NCBI RefSeq assembly: GCF_019457475.1
Contig: NZ_CP080413.1
Location: forward strand, 868,001 to 932,000
Origin: Shewanella acanthi
Lineage (GTDB): Bacteria > Pseudomonadota > Gammaproteobacteria > Enterobacterales > Shewanellaceae
Length of the DNA stretch: 64,000 nt
Direction: 5' to 3'
A model generated the notes under the pieces. The model had not been told where the DNA came from, ran no database searches, and worked only from the letters and a program-made list of their open reading frames with translations. The position numbers and the translations under genes were made by a program. Shown piece by piece: positions 59,383-64,000 of the stretch (position 1 is the stretch's first letter; each line of letters opens with the position of its first letter).

Positions 59383-60417
59383 ATGTTAAATGCGATTTGT
59401 GTGCTCGATGAGCAGAGCCTTAAGTTTGATGCCATTAGTGCGCAAACCTTAGGCTCAGCCTCCATTAAAGCCATCACCTATAGCATTTTTACTTTTGCGC
59501 AATTACCCTTTGATGAGATTGAGCGTTTAAGACAGCAACTATTTTGCCCAGCCTGTTTGGGCCGCGCCTATTTTCGCAAAGCCTCGAGTGACGGTAAAGC
59601 AGCCTGTTTTGGCTCCCGCTACCATAAAGCGGACTGCATCGAGTTTAAGCCATCGGCGCAAAAGTCCCGTGAAGAAAAAGATGCCATTGAAGTCCATCAG
59701 CAATTACTCGATGCCGATGCGCTGATTATCGATTTCAGCATTAGGCCGACTCGTGCGTCGAAAAGTAAAAAGTCAAAAGAGATAGAGGCTCAAGCTTCCA
59801 ATCCGAGTGTTAATTTAAAGACCGGAGATCAGCAGAGCGAGCCAAGCTCAAAGGCAGGCGATGAAAAGCTTAATATTGAATCTTCTCAATCGGATATGGC
59901 TGGTGGAGTAAGGGAGGAGGGCGCTCAATATCAAACAAATGAAGAGAATCCCCAAGCCAATTCAAATGCCAATACACCGCTTAAGAGGACCCCAAGCCAA
60001 GGGCTAGAGAAATTACTGCATAGCCTATTGCGGGGTTCTGACCTAGCGACATCGGATCTATGGGTTTATACCGATGCGCAGCGCAAGTATCGCTGGCGGG
60101 CGAAAAATCTGTTTGTGAATTTTGCCAATGCCGACCCTGAAGATCCCAAACCGCATCTTTTTTGGGGCACCTTATCCCATACCGATGTCACTATGACATG
60201 GCTCAATCCCGCCGACAGCAAGGATATTGGTATTCCGATTGCGGGCGTAAAAGACACCTTATTTAAGCAATTTGCCATCAAAGATAAACGGGATTTAGAA
60301 GGCGCAGGGTTGATTTTGTTCGGTAAATGTTTTTGGAATAAAGAAAAGAGCCGTAAAATTATTCAGCTTTGGGATAAAGATATCTCACGCATCTATATTT
60401 CCCGTGCAGAGGATTAA
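59383..60417 (+). CDS. Unrecognised cysteine-rich protein linked to the RNase D-like gene
   Basis: A 344-residue cytoplasmic protein I do not recognise. The N-terminal part has a probable zinc-binding set, Cys55, Cys58, Cys75, His81 and Cys85 (FCPACLG...ACFGSRYHKADC). Residues about 125-205 are a low-complexity Ser/Glu/Gln/Asn/Lys linker. The C-terminal domain (about 208-344) is ordered, with basic and aromatic residues (RKYRWRAKNLFVNF, HLFWGTLSHTDVTMTWLNP), and could be a nucleic-acid-binding fold. It follows the exonuclease by 24 nt, suggesting a shared operon and a nucleic-acid-related role; this is inference only. Confidence 0.7.
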   Translation: MLNAICVLDEQSLKFDAISAQTLGSASIKAITYSIFTFAQLPFDEIERLRQQLFCPACLGRAYFRKASSDGKAACFGSRYHKADCIEFKPSAQKSREEKDAIEVHQQLLDADALIIDFSIRPTRASKSKKSKEIEAQASNPSVNLKTGDQQSEPSSKAGDEKLNIESSQSDMAGGVREEGAQYQTNEENPQANSNANTPLKRTPSQGLEKLLHSLLRGSDLATSDLWVYTDAQRKYRWRAKNLFVNFANADPEDPKPHLFWGTLSHTDVTMTWLNPADSKDIGIPIAGVKDTLFKQFAIKDKRDLEGAGLILFGKCFWNKEKSRKIIQLWDKDISRIYISRAED

Positions 60418-60581
60418 GTTCTAGATAGGATTTCTTTAGGTTAATGCGGTTTTTTTCTACGTTATGCTAATTAAATCAACACCACATCCCTGTCTTGGTT
60501 GAAAAAGACTCACTCGATGCGTTTTGCCATAAAAAGTCCTTTACCTTTGGAAGTGCTTTTAGCATAATGCCCCACGTCGAC

Positions 60582-60658
60582 AGGGGTGTAGTTCCAATTG
60601 GTAGAACAGCGGTCTCCAAAACCGATGGTTGCGGGTTCGAGTCCTGCCACCCCTGCCA
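60582..60658 (+). tRNA. tRNA-Trp (CCA anticodon)
   Basis: A 77-nt cloverleaf: acceptor AGGGGTG with CACCCCT, D arm GTTC/GAAC, anticodon loop CTCCAAA (anticodon CCA), T arm GCGGG/CCTGC with TTCGAGT, and an encoded CCA end. The first anticodon-stem pair (G27-A43) is mismatched, and the D loop is one base longer than in E. coli tRNA-Trp. It stands alone, followed by a hairpin. Confidence 0.96.
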
Positions 60659-60667
60659 CTAAATTCA

Positions 60668-60695
60668 GAATGCCTAGCAGAAATGCTAGGCATTC
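60668..60695 (+). terminator. Hairpin after tRNA-Trp, likely terminator
   Basis: A perfect 11-bp stem (GAATGCCTAGC and complement) with a 6-nt loop; the following T content is weak (GTCCTTTCT). Confidence 0.65.
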
Positions 60696-60813
60696 GTCCT
60701 TTCTACGATTTCATTTTTCTGTCTTATTTTCTCCCAATCCTAGGCACTTAAATCCTGTTAAAAATCGCCAAATAACATTCTTTAAAAATGATTCCCTAAA
60801 TAACACCCTAAAT

Positions 60814-60845
60814 AAAAAAGGCCCTGCGCGTGACTGCAGGGCCTT
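60814..60845 (-). terminator. Terminator of dps
   Basis: On the minus strand AAGGCCCTGC pairs with GCAGGGCCTT around an 8-nt loop, then six T residues. Confidence 0.9.
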
Positions 60846-60902
60846 TTGACTTGGGATGATGATGAATTTTTACAAACTTTGTATTGTTGCCTAAGCGGCA
60901 AC

Positions 60903-61370
60903 TTATTCGCTGAGCAAGCTGCGTAACATCCAGGCATTCTTTTCGTGGGTCTGAATGCGCTGGGTGAGTAAGTCTGCTGTGGCTTCGTCGCTCGCTTGGC
61001 TGACCAGCGGATAGAGCGCTCGGGCATTACGAATAACGATTTCCTGATCGGCGAGCAGTTCACGGATCATGATCTCTGCTTTGGTGACGCCTTGATCTTC
61101 TTGGATCTCAGTCAATCTGGCATAGGCTGAATAGGAACCTAACGCCCTGGCCCCTAATGCTCTAACGCGCTCGGCGATCAAATCTACCGCGAGGGCGAGT
61201 TCACTGTATTGTTGCTCAAACAATAAGTGTAAGCTTGTGAACATAGGGCCAGTCACATTCCAGTGGAAGCTATGGGTTTTCAGATACAGGCTGTAGCTGT
61301 CGGCCAATAACTGATTTAACCCTGCGGCGATATCTTCGCGGTGCACGTGATTAATGCCGATGTTAATCAT
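60903..61370 (-). CDS. dps: Dps-family ferritin-like DNA-protection protein
   Basis: A 155-residue mini-ferritin forming 12-mers that oxidise and store iron using peroxide, protecting DNA in stress. The ferroxidase site at subunit interfaces is visible: His in KTHSFHWNVTGP near residues 33-36, then Asp and Glu in AVDLIAERVRALG near 62-68. The lysine-rich N-terminal tail of E. coli Dps is missing, so DNA binding may be weak. GGAAAACTCC precedes the ATG, consistent with a ribosome site. It is transcribed alone. Confidence 0.95.
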   Translation of the reverse strand: MINIGINHVHREDIAAGLNQLLADSYSLYLKTHSFHWNVTGPMFTSLHLLFEQQYSELALAVDLIAERVRALGARALGSYSAYARLTEIQEDQGVTKAEIMIRELLADQEIVIRNARALYPLVSQASDEATADLLTQRIQTHEKNAWMLRSLLSE

Positions 61371-61594
61371 GGAGTTTTCCTTCTATTGTCCTTCTGAATA
61401 ACGACAGATTACCTGAACTAAAATTTTATAAAAGCGGTTAAAATAGATTCTAATAGTCGAAAATTTAGATTAAAAATGAGTTGAACTTAACCCAGCTCAG
61501 ATAGGCCGATTTATCTGCTTTGGCGTAACATCTTGAGTCATTAACTGGTATCCTTAAGCCTATCAAAAGACGCAATAACACTATTTGCTAAGCC

Positions 61595-61978
61595 ATGAAT
61601 AAATCAGCCTATTTAGCCGCAATGGACATTACCACCTGGAGGGTACGTGACACTAAAGTGCGCGCCTATCAAGTGGTGCTCGATGAAGATGAATTAGCGC
61701 GATTGGAGCAAGAACGCAGTGGCAATAATGCGGGTGTTATGCAAACTCTAATCGCTGCGGTTTTGCGTCAAATAGATATTAACGTCGATGACTGCGAGTT
61801 TACCGCCGCGCCCCGATCGGCGAGACCCATAGTGTGGGATCTTCGCCGCGTTAAGGTTCGCCCCCGCAGTGCATGGCTGGTATCCGAGCCACTCGCTAAT
61901 TTACTGACGAGCAGTGGGGCTAAGCGGGATTTATGGGGGCAGATTTGCCAATGGCTTGAGCAGCAAGCTTCGGCTTAA
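61595..61978 (+). CDS. holD: DNA polymerase III psi subunit HolD
   Basis: The psi subunit links the clamp loader to chi and so to SSB. The 127-residue protein is poorly conserved, as usual for psi. It has the N-terminal AMDITTWRVRD element corresponding to the E. coli GITQWSLRR (chi/clamp-loader contact) and a C-terminal KRDLWGQICQWLE like the E. coli ARAALWQQICTYE. Its position 58 nt before rimI is the same as in E. coli and supports the call. Confidence 0.82.
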   Translation: MNKSAYLAAMDITTWRVRDTKVRAYQVVLDEDELARLEQERSGNNAGVMQTLIAAVLRQIDINVDDCEFTAAPRSARPIVWDLRRVKVRPRSAWLVSEPLANLLTSSGAKRDLWGQICQWLEQQASA

Positions 61979-62036
61979 GCAACTCTTTATTTTCATGACC
62001 CAATCCATTTTTACACTGCATTAAGTTGGATTTCCT

Positions 62037-62528
62037 GTGATTAATCAATATCCCAAATTTCTGAATGATGGACTGCAACTCGTTAAGCTCGATGAGCGCG
62101 ATCTCAGTCCCATGCTTGCCATCGAGAACAAGGCCCATTCACACCCGATGACTGAGGGCAACCTTGTCGACTGTTTTGGCCATTTGTACCGAGTTTTTGG
62201 GCTTAAGCAGCATGATGGGCAGTTACTCGGCTTTGCAATTATTCAGCAGATTGTCGATGAGGTGACTTTGCTCGATATCTGTGTTGACCCTGAGTTGCAG
62301 GGTAAGGGTTATGGAAGGTTGTTACTCGATGAAGTTATCGCCTCAGCCCATTCTTATTCCGCTGTGGTGGTGATGTTAGAAGTACGCGAATCAAACCTAA
62401 GTGCGCGTGGGCTTTATCAAAAGCAGGGCTTTGTGGAAACTGGGCGTCGTAAGGACTACTACTCGACTCAAGACGGCAAGGAAGATGCCATTTTAATGGA
62501 TTTAGCGCTCGTCAATCCTGCCCGCTAA
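62037..62528 (+). CDS. rimI: Ribosomal protein S18-alanine N-acetyltransferase RimI
   Basis: GNAT enzyme that acetylates the N-terminal Ala of ribosomal protein S18. It has 163 residues with LAIENKAHSHPMTEGNLVDCF near 27, the acetyl-CoA loop DPELQGKGYGRLLLDEVI near 85-100, LEVRESNLSARGLYQKQGFVETGRRKDYY near 120-145, and the EDAILMDL end. The start is a GTG at 62037. Operon with holD; a terminator follows. Confidence 0.94.
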   Translation: MINQYPKFLNDGLQLVKLDERDLSPMLAIENKAHSHPMTEGNLVDCFGHLYRVFGLKQHDGQLLGFAIIQQIVDEVTLLDICVDPELQGKGYGRLLLDEVIASAHSYSAVVVMLEVRESNLSARGLYQKQGFVETGRRKDYYSTQDGKEDAILMDLALVNPAR

Positions 62529-62551
62529 ACCCCTACAAAAGAGACATAAAA

Positions 62552-62575
62552 AACAGCGCCTTGGCGCTGTTTTTT
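62552..62575. terminator. Bidirectional terminator between rimI and lipA
   Basis: AACAGCGC-CTTG-GCGCTGTT with T residues on both strands. Confidence 0.9.
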
Positions 62576-62616
62576 GTTGAGTCATTAAAGTGAAGTACTT
62601 TTCTGAAACCGAAGTG

Positions 62617-63582
62617 TTATTTCACTTCTTTACCCTGTGCCTGAAGGTCGGCATGGTAGCTTGAGCGCACTAATGGGCCGCAAGCTGCGTGGGTAAAACC
62701 TAATTCATCGGCAAGCGCCTTAAGCTCATCAAATTCCGCTGGTGGCACATAACGCTCAACCGGTAAGTGGAACTTAGACGGCTGCAGGTATTGGCCTAAT
62801 GTCAGCATCTCAACCTTGTGCTCACGTAGGTCGCGCAGTACTTGGGCGATCTCTTCGTTAGTTTCACCAAGACCCATCATTAGGCCCGATTTAGTTGGCA
62901 CATTTGGATGGCGCTCTTTAAAACGCTTGAGCAGATCTAAAGACCACTGATAGTTCGCACCTGGACGCGCTTTACGATAGTGCATTGGCGCTGTCTCTAG
63001 GTTGTGGTTGAAGACATCAGGCGGCTCAGTCGATAGGATATCGAGTGCGGCGTCGATACGACCACGGAAATCCGGCACTAAGATCTCGATCTTAATTTCA
63101 GGATTCAGCTTACGGATCTCACGGATACAGTCGGCGAAGTGCTGAGCACCGCCATCTCGCAGATCGTCACGGTCTACCGACGTAATTACCACGTATTTGA
63201 GCTTCATATCGCGGATGGTTTGTGCCAGTTTGACCGGCTCTTCCGCGTCAGGCTTCAATGGACGGCCATGGGCAACGTCGCAGAATGGGCAGCGGCGGGT
63301 ACAAATGGCACCCAAAATCATAAAGGTCGCAGTGCCGTGGTTGAAGCATTCTGCCAAGTTAGGGCAGGAGGCTTCTTCACAGACTGAGTGTAGACCGTTC
63401 GAGCGTAGGGCTTGCTTGATCTCTAAAATACGTTGATTAGATGCAGGTAGTTTGACCCTTAACCAATCGGGTTTACGTAACATGGTTTCGCGCTCAGAGG
63501 GCACGATTTTGACCGGAATACGCGATACCTTGTCGGCATCTCTTAACTTCACTCCGGGTTGTAAACGTTCAGGCCTATTCAT
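62617..63582 (-). CDS. lipA: Lipoyl synthase
   Basis: Radical-SAM enzyme that inserts two sulfurs into octanoyl chains on lipoyl domains. It has 321 residues. The auxiliary cluster cysteines are in [12 protein letters not shown] near 67-78 and the radical-SAM cluster in CTRRCPFC near 93-100 (CxxxCxxC). [12 protein letters not shown] and the C-terminal [11 protein letters not shown], which holds the conserved Ser ligand, are also present. Its ATG overlaps the lipB stop as ATGA, so the two are translated together. Confidence 0.98.
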   Translation of the reverse strand: MNRPERLQPGVKLRDADKVSRIPVKIVPSERETMLRKPDWLRVKLPASNQRILEIKQALRSNGLHSVCEEASCPNLAECFNHGTATFMILGAICTRRCPFCDVAHGRPLKPDAEEPVKLAQTIRDMKLKYVVITSVDRDDLRDGGAQHFADCIREIRKLNPEIKIEILVPDFRGRIDAALDILSTEPPDVFNHNLETAPMHYRKARPGANYQWSLDLLKRFKERHPNVPTKSGLMMGLGETNEEIAQVLRDLREHKVEMLTLGQYLQPSKFHLPVERYVPPAEFDELKALADELGFTHAACGPLVRSSYHADLQAQGKEVK

Positions 63583-64000
63583 GACGCTGCTAATCCTTGA
63601 TGATGAACTAGATGTTGGTAGCCCAATAATTGGCTAAAGGTAATGATCAGTTGCTCGCCTGCTTCGACCACGGTTTGTGGGCCGCCAAGCTCCTTGCATT
63701 GTACCATTTCAAGGCCCGCATAACCGCAGGGGTTGATGCGACGAAACGGTGCTAAGTCCATATCGACATTGAGTGCCAGACCATGGAATGAGCAGCCTTT
63801 ACGGATCCTAAGTCCTAAAGAGGCAATTTTGCGCTCATCCACATAAACACCCGGCGCATCAGCTTTAGCGTAGGCATGGATGTCATATTGAGTCAGCATA
63901 TCAACAATGCTTTGCTCGATATGACTCACCAGTTGGCGGACGCCTACCTTGCTGCGTTTAATATCAATCAGGGGATAAGCCACTAACTGGCCAGGGCCGT
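63579..64000 (-). CDS. lipB: Octanoyltransferase LipB, 5' end outside window
   Basis: Transfers octanoate from acyl carrier protein to lipoyl domains, the step before LipA. Only the C-terminal 139 or so codons are in the window. The frame stays open to the right edge and reads [14 protein letters not shown], part of the family HGPGQ motif, so the gene starts beyond base 64000; the GTG at 63983 is internal. The catalytic Lys ([11 protein letters not shown]) and Cys (NPCGYAG) are present. Overlaps lipA by 4 nt. Confidence 0.96.
   Translation of the reverse strand, partial: GPGQLVAYPLIDIKRSKVGVRQLVSHIEQSIVDMLTQYDIHAYAKADAPGVYVDERKIASLGLRIRKGCSFHGLALNVDMDLAPFRRINPCGYAGLEMVQCKELGGPQTVVEAGEQLIITFSQLLGYQHLVHHQGLAAS

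Noticed and set aside
60582..60658. tRNA-Trp as an integration site for a genomic island
   Set aside because: No integrase and no repeat of the tRNA 3' end is visible downstream in the window.
60598..60849. 83-codon forward ORF starting in tRNA-Trp
   Set aside because: It begins inside the tRNA and ends in the dps terminator, so it is an artefact of open sequence.

Overview
The window is a contiguous stretch of a gammaproteobacterial chromosome, almost certainly a Shewanella close to S. oneidensis. The evidence is the gene content and order (luxS, then nqrABCDEF-apbE-nqrM, a bacterioferritin pair, dinB, pepD, proBA, dnaKJ, dapB-carAB, holD-rimI, lipBA), the moderate GC content, and Shewanella-type protein sequences. 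Coding density is high. I see no rRNA operon, phage, intact insertion sequence or CRISPR array. Both ends cut a gene: an S46 peptidase on the left and lipB on the right.

Layout. 1-5.3 kb: secreted S46 peptidase, RluF-like pseudouridine synthase, membrane protein, and a NhaC-family carrier with a MetJ-type operator upstream (probably the methionine transporter MetT). 5.6-8.7 kb: a four-gene operon behind a Fur-like box, encoding an outer-membrane-type protein, a periplasmic FMN-binding protein with an SGAT flavinylation motif, a divergent leaderless ApbE, and a four-helix membrane protein with cytochrome-b-like histidines. 8.7-17.2 kb: chemoreceptor, rlmG, alkB-like, bolA, an orphan TRAP binding lipoprotein, luxS and an atypical TonB-receptor-like barrel. 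17.4-24.9 kb: complete Na+-NQR operon with its two maturation factors. 25-30.7 kb: two complementary bacterioferritin subunits behind a large perfect dyad, SOS-controlled dinB, pepD and an M17 aminopeptidase. 30.8-31.3 kb: an unexplained transcription unit with promoter, structured leader, 32-codon ORF, hairpins and terminator. 31.5-37.6 kb: purine permease with a leader that can form competing hairpins, proBA, ybaK and an EamA exporter. 38-41.3 kb: dnaK-dnaJ behind a textbook sigma-32 promoter. 41.4-43.2 kb: an accessory cassette in which two inverted copies of a structured repeat flank one AT-rich gene with a HEPN RNase-type motif. 43.4-64 kb: DEAD-box helicase, acetyltransferase, M48 lipoprotein protease, fklB, dapB, carAB, rlmI, rpiA, an RNase D-like gene paired with an unrecognised cysteine-rich protein, tRNA-Trp, dps, holD-rimI and lipBA.

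Themes. Flavin-based respiration occurs twice: the NQR complex carries covalent FMN on NqrB and NqrC, and the Fur-box operon encodes a second, smaller extracytoplasmic flavin system that could move electrons across the inner membrane, perhaps for ferric iron reduction. Iron handling recurs in the two Bfr subunits and Dps. The best candidates for something undescribed are the Fur-box flavin operon, the repeat-flanked HEPN cassette and the 30.8-31.3 kb small transcription unit.
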